Below are positions 26,339-34,737 of a stretch of 42,551 nt of DNA, in pieces; position 1 is the stretch's first letter, and every line of letters begins with the position of its first letter. The stretch is taken from positions 1 to 42,551 of the forward strand of contig CAITIQ010000408.1 of assembly GCA_903892415.1 (NCBI GenBank), read 5' to 3'. The stretch is from an uncultured delta proteobacterium. GTDB lineage: Bacteria; Myxococcota_A; Polyangia; Polyangiales; Polyangiaceae. Below the pieces are notes generated by a model. It did not search any database. It saw only the letters and a list, made by a program, of their open reading frames with translations, and was not told where the DNA came from. A program made the translations under genes and the position numbers.

Positions 26339-27193
26339 GTGCAACGCCGTTCGCTTCTCCTCACCGCGCTCATCGCGGTGACGGAGGCCGGTTGTAGCGC
26401 ACGGCTTGGAGGCAAAGGCGCACAGCGTCTGGTCAGCACCTCACCGAGCATGACCGAGGCTGTGTTCGCGCTCGGTCGCGGAGCAACGCTGGTCGGCCGG
26501 TCGACCTTTTGCGACTACCCAGCCGAAGCGCTGGCGGTCGAGACCATCGGTGGCTTCGCCGATCCCAACCTCGAGAAGGTGCTCTCGCTCAAGCCCTCGC
26601 TGGTGATCGGCGAGCGCGGTCCGGCCGGACCTGAGTTCGTGGATCGACTGACGAGCTATGGCGTCGATACGTTTTTTCCGCAGATGGATTCGGTCGAACA
26701 GATCGTGGCAGCGCTCAGCACGCTGGGCGCGCGCATAGGCGCCGAAGCGGAGGCGCGCACGTTGACCGCTGGGATCGAGGCGGAGCTCTCCGAGACCCGC
26801 CGCTTGGTGAAGCCGCTGCGCGAAGAACGCGCGGTGCTCTTGTTCGATTGGAAGCCGCTGATCGCCGCCGGGCCAGGCACCTTCCCCGACGAGCTCTTGC
26901 GTGCCGCCGGTGCGAGCAACCCGGTCACCGGCTCGGGCAAGTACCCCAAGCTCGCCGCCGAGGGTCTGCTCGCGCTCGATCCCGACGTGATCATCGATGG
27001 CACCGGCGGGGCCTACAGCGAATCGGCGCTCGAGCTGCTCGCCTCGGTGCCGGGGCTCACCAGCTTGCGTGCGGCGAAGAACCAGCGCGTCTACCGACTG
27101 CAAAGCGCAGCGGCGCTGCGTCCGGGACCGCGGGTGGCGCAAGGGGTGCGCGAGCTTGCCGGCCTGCTTCACCCAGAGCTCGGCAAGCCGTGA
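26339..27193 (+). CDS. BtuF-like periplasmic binding lipoprotein (cobalamin/iron-complex type)
   Basis: A 284-residue substrate-binding protein of the helical-backbone metal-receptor group that feeds cobalamin, haem or siderophore ABC transporters. A lipoprotein signal ends in VTEAGC (Cys near 19). Family marks are RLVSTSPSMTEAVFALGRG, LVGRSTFCDYP, IGGFADPNLEKVLSLKPSLVIGE and LLALDPDVIIDGTG. GTG 26339 starts three bases after the protease stop. No permease or ATPase gene is next to it, so the transporter partner lies elsewhere or it acts alone. Its stop overlaps the tlyA start by four bases. Substrate is not readable from sequence. Confidence 0.85.
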   Translation: MQRRSLLLTALIAVTEAGCSARLGGKGAQRLVSTSPSMTEAVFALGRGATLVGRSTFCDYPAEALAVETIGGFADPNLEKVLSLKPSLVIGERGPAGPEFVDRLTSYGVDTFFPQMDSVEQIVAALSTLGARIGAEAEARTLTAGIEAELSETRRLVKPLREERAVLLFDWKPLIAAGPGTFPDELLRAAGASNPVTGSGKYPKLAAEGLLALDPDVIIDGTGGAYSESALELLASVPGLTSLRAAKNQRVYRLQSAAALRPGPRVAQGVRELAGLLHPELGKP

Positions 27194-27954
27194 AGCGCCG
27201 GCTCGACGAGCTGTTGGTCGCGCGTGAACTCGCTCCTTCGCTCGAGCTCGCGCGCTCGTTGGTGATGGCCGGGCGCGTCTATCGCGCTGAAGAACGGCTC
27301 GAGAAGCCGGGCCTGCTGCTCGCGGAGGAGGAGCTGATTTCGCTGCGCTCCGGTCGGCGCTTCGTCTCGCGCGGAGGAGACAAGCTCGAGGGCGCGCTGC
27401 GTGTTTTCGGTGCGCACTTCAGCGATCTACAGGGCCGCGTCGGCGTGGACATCGGCGCGGCGACCGGCGGTTTCAGCGACTGCCTGCTGCAACGCGGGAT
27501 CGCCAAGATGTACACGGTGGACGTATCGGTTGGGCAACTCGCGCTCTCGTTGCGCCAGAACGAACGCGTCGTCGTGCGCGAACGAACCAACGCCAAGACG
27601 CTCAGCAGCGCTGACTTCGCCGAGCCGGTCGATCTCGTGGTGGTGGACGCCTCCTTCGTTGGCATCGGCGCGCTGCTGCCGGCGATCGCGCGCGTGTTGC
27701 GCCCCGGTGGAGACCTTGTCGCGCTGGTGAAGCCGCAGTTCGAAGCGTCCAAAGCGGTGGCCTCACGCGGGCGCGGTGTGGTGCGCGGCGACGAGCGACA
27801 AGCGGCGATCGAGCTCGCGCTGAGCGCCTTTCGCGGTTCGCCGCTGGCGGTGAAGCAAGGCGTGGATAGTGAAGTCGCGGGGCCCAAAGGCAACGTCGAG
27901 CACTTCGTCTGGGCTGTTCGTTCAACCGAAGAAGCCGCCGGCCAAAGAAGCTGA
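27190..27954 (+). CDS. tlyA: TlyA-family rRNA 2'-O-methyltransferase (hemolysin A family)
   Basis: A 254-residue protein with an N-terminal S4 RNA-binding domain (KRRLDELLVARELAPSLELARSLVMAGRVY) and an FtsJ-like methyltransferase domain: GVDIGAATGGFSDCLLQRG binds S-adenosylmethionine, and VDLVVVDASFVGIGALLP plus LVALVKPQFE supply further catalytic-core segments. In mycobacteria TlyA 2'-O-methylates cytidines in 16S and 23S rRNA, which also sets capreomycin sensitivity. Length is close to the family norm. GTG 27190 gives a GTGA overlap with the BtuF-like stop. Longer in-frame starts upstream would lie wholly inside the previous gene and are rejected. Confidence 0.93.
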   Translation: MKRRLDELLVARELAPSLELARSLVMAGRVYRAEERLEKPGLLLAEEELISLRSGRRFVSRGGDKLEGALRVFGAHFSDLQGRVGVDIGAATGGFSDCLLQRGIAKMYTVDVSVGQLALSLRQNERVVVRERTNAKTLSSADFAEPVDLVVVDASFVGIGALLPAIARVLRPGGDLVALVKPQFEASKAVASRGRGVVRGDERQAAIELALSAFRGSPLAVKQGVDSEVAGPKGNVEHFVWAVRSTEEAAGQRS

Positions 27955-27967
27955 CGGCCAAGGCCAG

Positions 27968-27998
27968 GGGTGATACACCCGCGCCCCTCGAAGAGGGG
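27968..27998 (+). promoter_or_regulatory. twin hairpins before the LivJ-like gene; second one covers the ribosome-binding site
   Basis: GGGTG-ATA-CACCC (27968-27980) is followed by CCCCTC-GAA-GAGGGG (27984-27998), both with perfect stems. The second stem includes most of the Shine-Dalgarno GGGGAG at 27995-28000, four bases before ATG 28005. Folding would hide the ribosome-binding site. The first may end or stabilise the tlyA transcript. Confidence 0.5.
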
Positions 27999-28004
27999 AG
28001 CATC

Positions 28005-29321
28005 ATGCTAGTTCGTAGGCGACACTTTCTCGCAGGTTCTGTTGGTGTAGGCGCGGCTTCGGTGCTGGGGTTGGAGCTCGCCGGGTGCGGCCAATCCGGG
28101 CCCTCGAACGAATGGATGGTGGGCGCCTTCTTGAGCCTCACCGGCGGTGATGCTCAGTTCGGCATCGATACGCAGCAGGGCATCCAGATCGCCGTCGAGC
28201 AGATCAACGAGGCCGGCGGCATCAAGAACAAGAAGATGAAGGTCTTGTTCGAGGACGACAAATCCCTCCCCAACGAGGTGACCAACAAGGTCCAGCAGCT
28301 GATCGACCGGGACAAGGTCGTGGCGCTGCTCGGCGAGGTGGCCTCCTCGCGTTCGAAGCCCGGCGGCATCGTCGCTTCGCAGAAGAAGATCCCGATGATC
28401 ACGCCTTCGTCGACCAACGCCGACGTGACCAAGGTCGGCGAGTGGGTCTTCCGCGTGTGCTTCGTGGACGAGTTTCAGGGCCGAGTTGGCGCTGAGTTCT
28501 GCGTGAAGACCTTGGGCAAGAAGAAGATCGGCCTGATGTTCGCCGAGAATGATCTGTACTCCTCGGGCTTGGCCAACGAGTTCAAGAAGGTGATCGCAGA
28601 GCTCGGTGGTGAGATCGTCAAAGAGGCGAAGTTCACCGACTCGGAGACCAACTTCAGCACCTTCATCAACGAGATGAAGGCCGCTTCACCCGAGGTGATC
28701 TACGCGCCCGTCTACTACAAGCAGATGGTGCAGATGAATCGCCAGGCCATCAACGCTGGGCTCACCTCGGACATCTTCGTCGGTGGAGACGGCTGGAGCG
28801 GAGATGAGGTGCTGCTCAAGGAGATGACCGGCGCTCACTTCACCGACCATCACGCTCCCGACATCCCGTGGGACGTGTCGAAGAAGTTCGTCGCTGTGTA
28901 TGAAGGCAAGCACAAGAAGAAGCCGAGCAGCTTGGCCGCCATGGGTTACGACGCAGCGCTCGTGCTCGCCGACGCGATCAAGCGCGCCAAAGAAGACACG
29001 CCGAAGGGCATCCGCGACGCGATCGCCGAGACCAAGAACTTCCCCGGCGTCTCCGGCATGATCACGATCGACGCCGACCGCAACGCGCAGAAGCCGATCG
29101 TTGTGGTGCAGATCAAAGACGGCAGTACCGCCTACAAGGCCGTGCACGGCCCGGGCTCCGAGGCTTTGCTCGGTGGCGCGGGTGCGCAACCCACCGCTAC
29201 CGCAAGCGCTGCTGCGCCCCCGGCTACGGCCTCTGCCAGCGCGGCGAGCTCGGCTGCGCCCTCGGCTTCGGCCGCTGTTTCGGCTTCGGCTGCGCCCGCC
29301 ACTTCCGCCGCCCCCAAGTGA
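28005..29321 (+). CDS. branched-chain amino-acid-type ABC transporter substrate-binding lipoprotein
   Basis: A 438-residue LivJ/LivK-type (Peripla_BP_6) binding protein. The start has a twin-arginine-like RRRHFL and a lipobox LELAGC, so it may be exported folded and then lipidated. Family marks are GAFLSLTGGDAQFGIDTQQGIQIAVEQINEAGG, EVASSRSKPGGIVASQKKIPMITPSSTN and AAMGYDAALVLADAIKRA. An odd feature is the last ~45 residues, an Ala/Ser/Pro/Thr-only tail after GGAGAQP that is not part of the binding fold. Such tails are seen on other surface-exposed myxobacterial proteins. It is followed by LivH. Ligand could be an amino acid, amide or urea. Confidence 0.9.
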   Translation: MLVRRRHFLAGSVGVGAASVLGLELAGCGQSGPSNEWMVGAFLSLTGGDAQFGIDTQQGIQIAVEQINEAGGIKNKKMKVLFEDDKSLPNEVTNKVQQLIDRDKVVALLGEVASSRSKPGGIVASQKKIPMITPSSTNADVTKVGEWVFRVCFVDEFQGRVGAEFCVKTLGKKKIGLMFAENDLYSSGLANEFKKVIAELGGEIVKEAKFTDSETNFSTFINEMKAASPEVIYAPVYYKQMVQMNRQAINAGLTSDIFVGGDGWSGDEVLLKEMTGAHFTDHHAPDIPWDVSKKFVAVYEGKHKKKPSSLAAMGYDAALVLADAIKRAKEDTPKGIRDAIAETKNFPGVSGMITIDADRNAQKPIVVVQIKDGSTAYKAVHGPGSEALLGGAGAQPTATASAAAPPATASASAASSAAPSASAAVSASAAPATSAAPK

Positions 29322-29334
29322 GGGCCGGTTGAGG

Positions 29335-29340
29335 TATCGT
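29335..29340 (+). promoter_or_regulatory. TATCGT -10 element, predicted leaderless start
   Basis: TATCGT lies seven bases before the GTG start at 29348, in the 26-base gap after the binding-protein gene. It would let the permease be transcribed without its upstream neighbour. No ribosome-binding site is visible. Confidence 0.4.
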
Positions 29341-29347
29341 CGCAGTC

Positions 29348-30229
29348 GTGATTGAGAAGCTTTTCAACGCTGTCGTGACCGGAGTCGCCCAGGGCTCGAT
29401 GATCGCCCTGGTCGCTCTCGGTTATTCGATGGTGTACGGCATCCTGAAGCTGATCAACTTCGCGCACAGTGAAGTGTTCATGATGTCGGCGTTCGCTGGC
29501 TTCTTCTTGATCAGCGGGCTCGGCGCCGAACAAGCGCCGCTGCTCTCCGGCGTGTGCGGCACGCTGGGCGCGATGGCGCTGGCCGGTGGGCTCGGCGTGT
29601 TGGTGGAGCGTTTTGCGTATGCGCCGCTACGCGCGCGCGGCAGCAAGGCCAGCCGCATCGCGCCGCTGGTGACCGCGCTCGGTACCAGCGTGCTGTTGAC
29701 CAACCTCGCGCAGCTGCTTTTCTCGGCCAAATACCGCAGCTACCCGCAGATCATGCCGCTCGATAAAACGCGCGTGTTGATCGTGGTGATGAGCCTGGTG
29801 ACGATGACCTTCCTCCAGCTGCTCGTGCACTGGACCTGGTTCGGCAAGTCGATGCGCGCCCTTTCGATGAACGTGGATGCGGCGCGTTTGATGGGCGTGC
29901 GCACCGGCCGGGTGATCTCGCTCACCTTCATGACCGGCTCTTCGCTGGCCGCCCTCGGCTCAGTTCTGTTCTGCATGGATCAGTCGCCCGCCTACCCGAC
30001 CATGGGCACCGTGATCGGTACGCGCGCCTTCGTCGCCGCAGTGATCGGCGGCATCGGCAATATCCCCGGCGCCGTGCTCGGCGGCCTGCTGCTTGGTATC
30101 TTGGGCGAGCTCACCAAGCTCACGCCCTACTCCTCACTGCAAGACGTGTTCGTGTTCATGGCGCTGGTGCTGGTGCTGCTGGTGAAGCCGACGGGGCTGC
30201 TCGGCAAAGCCGGCGTGGAGAAGGTATGA
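29348..30229 (+). CDS. livH: branched-chain amino-acid ABC transporter permease, LivH type
   Basis: A 293-residue inner-membrane permease with about eight hydrophobic helices. The LivH signature is clear: GSMIALVALGYSMVYGILKLINFAHSEVFM near the N-terminus, GKSMRALSMNVDAARLMGV (the cytoplasmic loop that meets the ATPase) and GTRAFVAAVIGGIGNIPGAVLGG. It is expected to work with a LivM permease and LivG/LivF ATPases, none of which is present here. GTG 29348 is the start. Its stop overlaps the next lipoprotein gene by four bases (ATGA). Confidence 0.93.
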   Translation: MIEKLFNAVVTGVAQGSMIALVALGYSMVYGILKLINFAHSEVFMMSAFAGFFLISGLGAEQAPLLSGVCGTLGAMALAGGLGVLVERFAYAPLRARGSKASRIAPLVTALGTSVLLTNLAQLLFSAKYRSYPQIMPLDKTRVLIVVMSLVTMTFLQLLVHWTWFGKSMRALSMNVDAARLMGVRTGRVISLTFMTGSSLAALGSVLFCMDQSPAYPTMGTVIGTRAFVAAVIGGIGNIPGAVLGGLLLGILGELTKLTPYSSLQDVFVFMALVLVLLVKPTGLLGKAGVEKV

Positions 30230-30804
30230 AGCGCTGCTTGCCGGTCGCAGGCCTGTTGGCCGTACTCACGGCGACCGCGTGTGGCGGCTCCAAGCCCCCC
30301 GCGCGTTGGGCCGAGGGCGGCGCGCCACTTCACCTCGTCAGCGCGCAGTGGCAACACAAGGGCGAGCTCGTAGATCTGCAGGTCCGCGGCAGCTTCGCTG
30401 AGGTGGTGATCGACGGGGACGTGGAGTGGGTGATCGACCGCGTGGGTCGGCTTTACGATCAGGACCAAAAGCCAGTCGCCGTGCTCGAAGCGGACGGGCG
30501 TTTGGTCGGCAAGAAGGACGAGCTCTTGGGCATCGTCGGTTCGTCGTACGCGGCGCAACCCGGCCGAGCCAGCGCCTGGCTCGCCCTCTCGCCCGAGGGG
30601 GACCTGATCAAGTACGCCGCCGACGGCGCCGCAGAGCCGGCAGGCCGCTGGGTCGGTTGCAACGTCAGCGTCTACGCCCGGCACGCCTGTCTACTCGTGG
30701 CCTACGCCATCCTTTGGGATCAAGAGGGCGCAAGCAACTCCGGAGGCGCCGCTGTCTCGCCAACCACCGTCAGCCCGTTGGGCGGTATCGGCGTCGGGCG
30801 CTAA
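30226..30804 (+). CDS. small hypothetical lipoprotein coupled to LivH
   Basis: A 192-residue predicted lipoprotein (signal ending in LTATACGG). The mature part is mainly beta: HLVSAQWQHKGELVDLQVRGSFAEVVIDGDVEWVIDRVGRLYDQDQKPVAVLEADGRL contains short strand-turn units with repeated Val-Asp and Gly-Arg-Leu pairs, then LGIVGSSYAAQPG and a Ser/Gly/Thr-rich end. I do not recognise the family. It occupies the place where livM is expected and overlaps livH by four bases, so it should be made together with the permease. Function unknown. Confidence 0.7.
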   Translation: MKRCLPVAGLLAVLTATACGGSKPPARWAEGGAPLHLVSAQWQHKGELVDLQVRGSFAEVVIDGDVEWVIDRVGRLYDQDQKPVAVLEADGRLVGKKDELLGIVGSSYAAQPGRASAWLALSPEGDLIKYAADGAAEPAGRWVGCNVSVYARHACLLVAYAILWDQEGASNSGGAAVSPTTVSPLGGIGVGR

Positions 30805-30883
30805 GAGCTGGGCGGCCTTGTGCTGGTCTGCTCAAACAAAGTCTTCACCTACACAACGGCTGCACAACGCGTGCGCTTCACGC

Positions 30884-31570
30884 TCAGAGTTCGAACGTCA
30901 CCTTCGCCGGCTTACGCCCCGGCGAGCCGAACTTCATCCCGCGCACTGCATCGGCCACACAATCTGCGGCCTCTTCAGCTTCTGCGTCCGGCGGTGCAAC
31001 GCCCGCCGCGAGCACGTTGCCTTTGGAGCTGACGTAGACCGTCGCCACGAACGGACCTTCCACGCCGGCCTTGCACTGCCGCACCCGCTGACCCACCGAC
31101 TTCTTCGCGCTGCGCGCTTTTTCCGGCTTCCACTGAATCGGTTCCACGCTCGGATCCACGTCAAAGCTGCGCTCTGCGATGCCCTCCCCACCGAGCGGCT
31201 TGGGCCACGAAGCCGAGCGCGCCACCGAAAGCACGCAGCGCTCGGTCGCTCGGTCTCCCAACGTCGACTCCTTCAAGTAGGCCGAGACAACCTCGCCTTT
31301 GCGGTTGATGCGCAACTTCACCGCGAAGCGACCGCCCATCTCCCGCACGCGGTCGGTGCCCTCGCGCACACAACGCAAAATCGGCTCTTGCAGCTGGGCG
31401 AATTGCGCCTCCACGTCCTCGTGGTTCATCCCGCCGATCTCGCTCTCCACCGAGTCCGCCCCACGATCGATCCGCTCCGGCTGAGCGACTTCCGCAACCA
31501 CCGGGGTCCCGTTTGCGGCTTGGCAGCCGACGAGCAGGAGCGCACCGAGACATCGAAGGAACAACTGCAT
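30884..31570 (-). CDS. AgmX/PglI-type C-terminal-domain lipoprotein
   Basis: A 228-residue lipoprotein. The signal MQLFLRCLGALLLVGC puts the lipidated Cys at residue 16. The mature part has two copies of a fold with regularly placed cysteines: ILRCVREGTDRV with GRFAVKLRINRKGEVVSAYLKESTLGDRATERCVL, and RVRQCKAG with GPFVATVYVSSKGNVLAAGVAPPDAEAEEAADCVADAVRGMKF. This Cys...xGxV...Cys pattern is that of the AgmX/PglI C-terminal (TonB-like) domain found in many myxobacterial gliding and envelope proteins. ATG 31570 is chosen because it starts the signal peptide; an upstream start at 31627 would spoil it. It converges on the small lipoprotein gene. Confidence 0.78.
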   Translation of the reverse strand: MQLFLRCLGALLLVGCQAANGTPVVAEVAQPERIDRGADSVESEIGGMNHEDVEAQFAQLQEPILRCVREGTDRVREMGGRFAVKLRINRKGEVVSAYLKESTLGDRATERCVLSVARSASWPKPLGGEGIAERSFDVDPSVEPIQWKPEKARSAKKSVGQRVRQCKAGVEGPFVATVYVSSKGNVLAAGVAPPDAEAEEAADCVADAVRGMKFGSPGRKPAKVTFEL

Positions 31571-31768
31571 GGCACGCCCGGCGATGCACGATGTGCGCCA
31601 GCAGCGACCAAGGCCCACACGGGGCAATCTCCCCGGGATTCGCCGTCGCGCAAAGGCTTAATGACCGATAACCAGTATCCATGGTCACACCAAGATCCAG
31701 CTACGGTTGACCGGGGTTAGGAGGCGGGCCGGGCAGCGTTGGAGAGCCGGGGCCCTTGCAATCCACCC

Positions 31769-33517
31769 TCAGCGCCTCGTGCTCACCAGCACATCCCGCG
31801 GTAACACCCTGCCTCCGCCGAAGCCGCTGGCGCTGGTGGTCCACAGCTTGGCCTCGGCGGTAGCGATGGCGTCGGTGACGATGCGTTTGCGCATAGCCAC
31901 GGCCACGCCGCGATCGTCGGCCTCGGGGGAGAGGCCCAAGATGGCGTCTTTCACGAGCAGCCCGGCGTCGTGACCAAGGGCCATCCACCAGGTCGGGTTG
32001 CGCTGGCGCTCTTTGATCAGCGCCGCCAACATCGGGTCCTCGCTCGCGCGCGGATGGTCTCCTTCGGGATTGGGAAAAAGCCCGGCGCTGGCGATCACAT
32101 CGGCTTGGTTGGTTTCGGCGCGCAGACCAACGCCTACCAGCCGTTTATTGCCGAGCTCCACCGCACGCGCCCCACAATCAGCATCGCCGTCGAGCACCAG
32201 CGCATCGGCGTTGAGCTTCTCCAGCGTCTCCCGCGAAGCGGAGCACGGCTGCTCGGCGACGATGCCTGCGGCCACCGCCGGCGAAAAATCGATGGCCCGT
32301 CGATCGTCGGCGAAGACGGCGACGCGTTTGCGACCGAGCGTCAGCATGGCGAACACCAAGCGCTCGCGCACGACCTTCGGATCGTCGCCCAAGACGAACA
32401 CCGGCGCGCTGCTCGGCAGTTCGCGTTTGGGGTGCGTGAGCAGCATCACCGGCAAGTTGGTGCGTTCAGCATAGGCCAGCGCTTGATCGGCCTCCGCCGC
32501 GTCGAAGCCAGCGACGATCACCGCCGCACCATCGGCGTTGAGCAGCGCCAGCGTATCGTCGAGTGAGGCTTTGTCACCGCGATGATCGCGCACCACGAGC
32601 CGCGTCGAACCGCCGGGCAAGCCCAGCGCAATCGCGAGACCACGAGCCACGTCGATCCCGCGCGCACGCAGCGCGTCCGAACCGAGCGGCATCACCAAGC
32701 CCACCGTATTGCGTTCGAGTCGCACGTCGGCGCCGCGCGCCGCCACGCGCAACAGCGCGTCCGCGTTGTCACCGAGCAGCTCCGGAACCAACGCCAAGAG
32801 AGCGCGCGCCGTTTCGGGGTCGCCCTTCTCGAGCGCCAACTTCGCCAGCTGTTTGGCCAAGAAGGAGAGCACCCAGCGATCTTTCTCCTCGCTCTCCACC
32901 TCCGCCTGCAAAAGCTCGAGCAAGGCCGAGCTCGGCAGCGCCTCCACATAACCCGGCGCTCGTAACTCTGCGCGCACACGCAGCGCACCGTTCGATTGCG
33001 TCACCAGCGCGCGGAAGTAACGAGCCGCGTCCTTCCAACGTCCAAGCTCGATCGAAAGCAGCAACAGCTCTTCGTTGAGCAAGGTCCGCCCGCGCAGATC
33101 GATCACGCGGTTGAAAAGCGGGTCGAGCATTCGAAAGGCACTCAACGGCTCACGCTTCCGACGCAAGAGCGCCGCCTGCACGATGGTGGCCAGATCCTCC
33201 GCGGCGCCCAGCTGGCCTTGCACCAACGCAGCCGTCTTCGCCGCTGGTTCGAGCTGCTCCTGCTCGAGCAGCAGCACCGCGAGATAGGCGCGCACCCGCC
33301 GCGTCGAAGGCTCGGCCGGATAACGTTGGGAGTAGTCCTCGAGCAGCCGAATGAAGCCTTGGTTGTCCGAGAGCTCACTGCGCTCCCAACGCCGCTGAAG
33401 CTCGAGCAAGCTCGCTTGCGGCCCGAGATCGGCGACCAAATCCAGCGCCGGCTTCGGCGCTGGGGGCGAGCAGGCCAGCACCGTCGCGAGCATTAGCGCC
33501 CAACGCAAACTGCGCAA
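31769..33517 (-). CDS. LpoA-like lipoprotein: helical repeats plus periplasmic-binding fold
   Basis: A 582-residue lipoprotein. With TTG 33517 as start the signal MRSLRWALMLATVLAC is short and complete. Residues about 20-260 are helical, TPR-like (AYLAVLLLEQEQLEPAAKTAALV, LSIELGRWKDAARYFRALV). Residues about 268-582 form a type I periplasmic-binding fold (NTVGLVMPLGSDALRARGIDVARGLAIALG, AAVIVAGFDAAEADQALAYAERTNLPVMLLTHP, WWMALGHDAGLLVKDAIL). That order is that of LpoA (YraM), the outer-membrane activator of the cell-wall synthase PBP1A; homology is too weak to name it firmly. It follows the regulator gene by eight bases. The frame stays open upstream to 33898 but that part lies inside the regulator gene and is Arg-rich nonsense. 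Confidence 0.72.
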   Translation of the reverse strand: MRSLRWALMLATVLACSPPAPKPALDLVADLGPQASLLELQRRWERSELSDNQGFIRLLEDYSQRYPAEPSTRRVRAYLAVLLLEQEQLEPAAKTAALVQGQLGAAEDLATIVQAALLRRKREPLSAFRMLDPLFNRVIDLRGRTLLNEELLLLSIELGRWKDAARYFRALVTQSNGALRVRAELRAPGYVEALPSSALLELLQAEVESEEKDRWVLSFLAKQLAKLALEKGDPETARALLALVPELLGDNADALLRVAARGADVRLERNTVGLVMPLGSDALRARGIDVARGLAIALGLPGGSTRLVVRDHRGDKASLDDTLALLNADGAAVIVAGFDAAEADQALAYAERTNLPVMLLTHPKRELPSSAPVFVLGDDPKVVRERLVFAMLTLGRKRVAVFADDRRAIDFSPAVAAGIVAEQPCSASRETLEKLNADALVLDGDADCGARAVELGNKRLVGVGLRAETNQADVIASAGLFPNPEGDHPRASEDPMLAALIKERQRNPTWWMALGHDAGLLVKDAILGLSPEADDRGVAVAMRKRIVTDAIATAEAKLWTTSASGFGGGRVLPRDVLVSTRR

Positions 33518-33525
33518 GACGGAAG

Positions 33526-34695
33526 TTATTCGCGAGCCAGACCGTGCCGCTCGAGCATTCGGTACAAGGTGCTGCGCGCCACACCGAGCTTGCGCGCGGC
33601 CACACTCACGTTCCCGGCCGAGGTCTGCAGGGCCTCGGCCAGCGCCGCCCGTTCGGCTTGCCGACGCAACCCTCCGGCCGGCGGCGATTCGCTTTGCGGA
33701 GGCTTGTGCTGAGGTAGCGTCAGCTCCGCGATCACACCCTTGTCGGCCATTGCGCTCTCGCGCGCCAGCACCGAACGAAGCTCCTGAAGGTTGTCTGGCC
33801 ATGCGTGCGCCACCAATGTTCGCATTGCCACGGGGCTCACGTCGAACTCGGTGAACTCGACGGTGCCGAGCCCCTTCAACATCTCGCTTACAAGCCACTG
33901 CAGGTCCTGCCGATCGCGCAGCGAGGGCAAGAACACCGTCGAAGAACGCAACTGCGCCGCTAGCTGGCTAGAAAATTCACCGCGTTGCACCTTGGCACGC
34001 AGATCGGCACGGCCAAAGGCGATCAGCTGCCAATTGGCGAAGACCCCATCGCTCAAAGCACGCGCCAACTGATCGCCGCTCGCGCAGTCGAGCAGATGAG
34101 CGTCCTCGAGCAGCAGCACACCCTCGGCTACGCTCACGTTCTCGAACAGACCGTCATCCGAGCCAACACGATGACGCTTGAGCGGCCCTTGATGCGAACG
34201 GCGCGCAGCAAGATGCAAAGCCAACGTCTCTACGCCGGTGCCGTTCTCACCGTGGATGTACACCGGTAGCGAGGTGTCGACGAGGCGCTCCGCTAGCTCG
34301 ACCGATCGCTGTGAGCCCGAATCGCGACCACGCACCCACTCGAGCAGCAGCGGGCCTTTGCTCGCCGAAGGTGGCCGTGACGAGGGCCTTGGCGGCACCG
34401 CAGCACCGACCTGCACCAGCACCTTGGACACCGCCGTGTCATCACCGAACAGCGGTGCCATGCGCAGCTCACCGACGCTCGAAGCGAAAGGCGCACGCGA
34501 CTCGGCAAGCTCGACCAGCGTGCGCCAATCGAGTCCGAAAGATTTTTCCACGGTGGTCCCCAGCCAGCTCGACGAACCTTCGCCGCAATGGTCCGGGCCT
34601 ACGGCTCGGACAATCCCTGGGGTCTCCACCAACACGTAAAGTAAGCTCTCGTTGGAAGCGTTGAACACAGCAACGAAAAATGCAGTGAGTGCCAC
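33526..34695 (-). CDS. degenerate NtrC-type regulator with Fis HTH, no sigma-54 motif
   Basis: A 389-residue protein built like a bacterial enhancer-binding protein. The N-terminal ~90 residues look like a small sensor domain. The AAA+ core (about 115-305) is damaged: the Walker A reads GENGTGVET, with Val in place of the essential Lys; the GAFTGA loop that contacts sigma-54 is absent; Walker B is LLLEDAHLL; AWPDNLQELRSVL matches the usual PGNVRELRN block. A Fis-type helix-turn-helix closes the protein (NVSVAARKLGVARSTLYRMLERHGL). It probably binds DNA but cannot activate sigma-54 polymerase in the classic way. GTG 34695 starts 42 bases from a divergent histidine kinase and is followed by the LpoA-like gene. 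Confidence 0.82.
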   Translation of the reverse strand: MALTAFFVAVFNASNESLLYVLVETPGIVRAVGPDHCGEGSSSWLGTTVEKSFGLDWRTLVELAESRAPFASSVGELRMAPLFGDDTAVSKVLVQVGAAVPPRPSSRPPSASKGPLLLEWVRGRDSGSQRSVELAERLVDTSLPVYIHGENGTGVETLALHLAARRSHQGPLKRHRVGSDDGLFENVSVAEGVLLLEDAHLLDCASGDQLARALSDGVFANWQLIAFGRADLRAKVQRGEFSSQLAAQLRSSTVFLPSLRDRQDLQWLVSEMLKGLGTVEFTEFDVSPVAMRTLVAHAWPDNLQELRSVLARESAMADKGVIAELTLPQHKPPQSESPPAGGLRRQAERAALAEALQTSAGNVSVAARKLGVARSTLYRMLERHGLARE

Positions 34696-34737
34696 TTACT
34701 TTCAACTTGAGGTCCAGAAGGCTCACCTGGTGCAACG

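Noticed and set aside
31571..31768. Possible small gene or operator between the AgmX-like and LpoA-like genes
   Set aside because: Short frames only, with no start context; a TGACC/GGTCA pair is present but too short to claim an operator.
33518..33898. N-terminal extension of the LpoA-like protein
   Set aside because: It would lie inside the regulator gene, is Arg-rich and would bury the lipoprotein signal.
34681..34702. Possible sigma-54 promoter (TGGCAC) between regulator and histidine kinase
   Set aside because: The GG and GC elements are not ten bases apart and the match lies within the first codons of the regulator.
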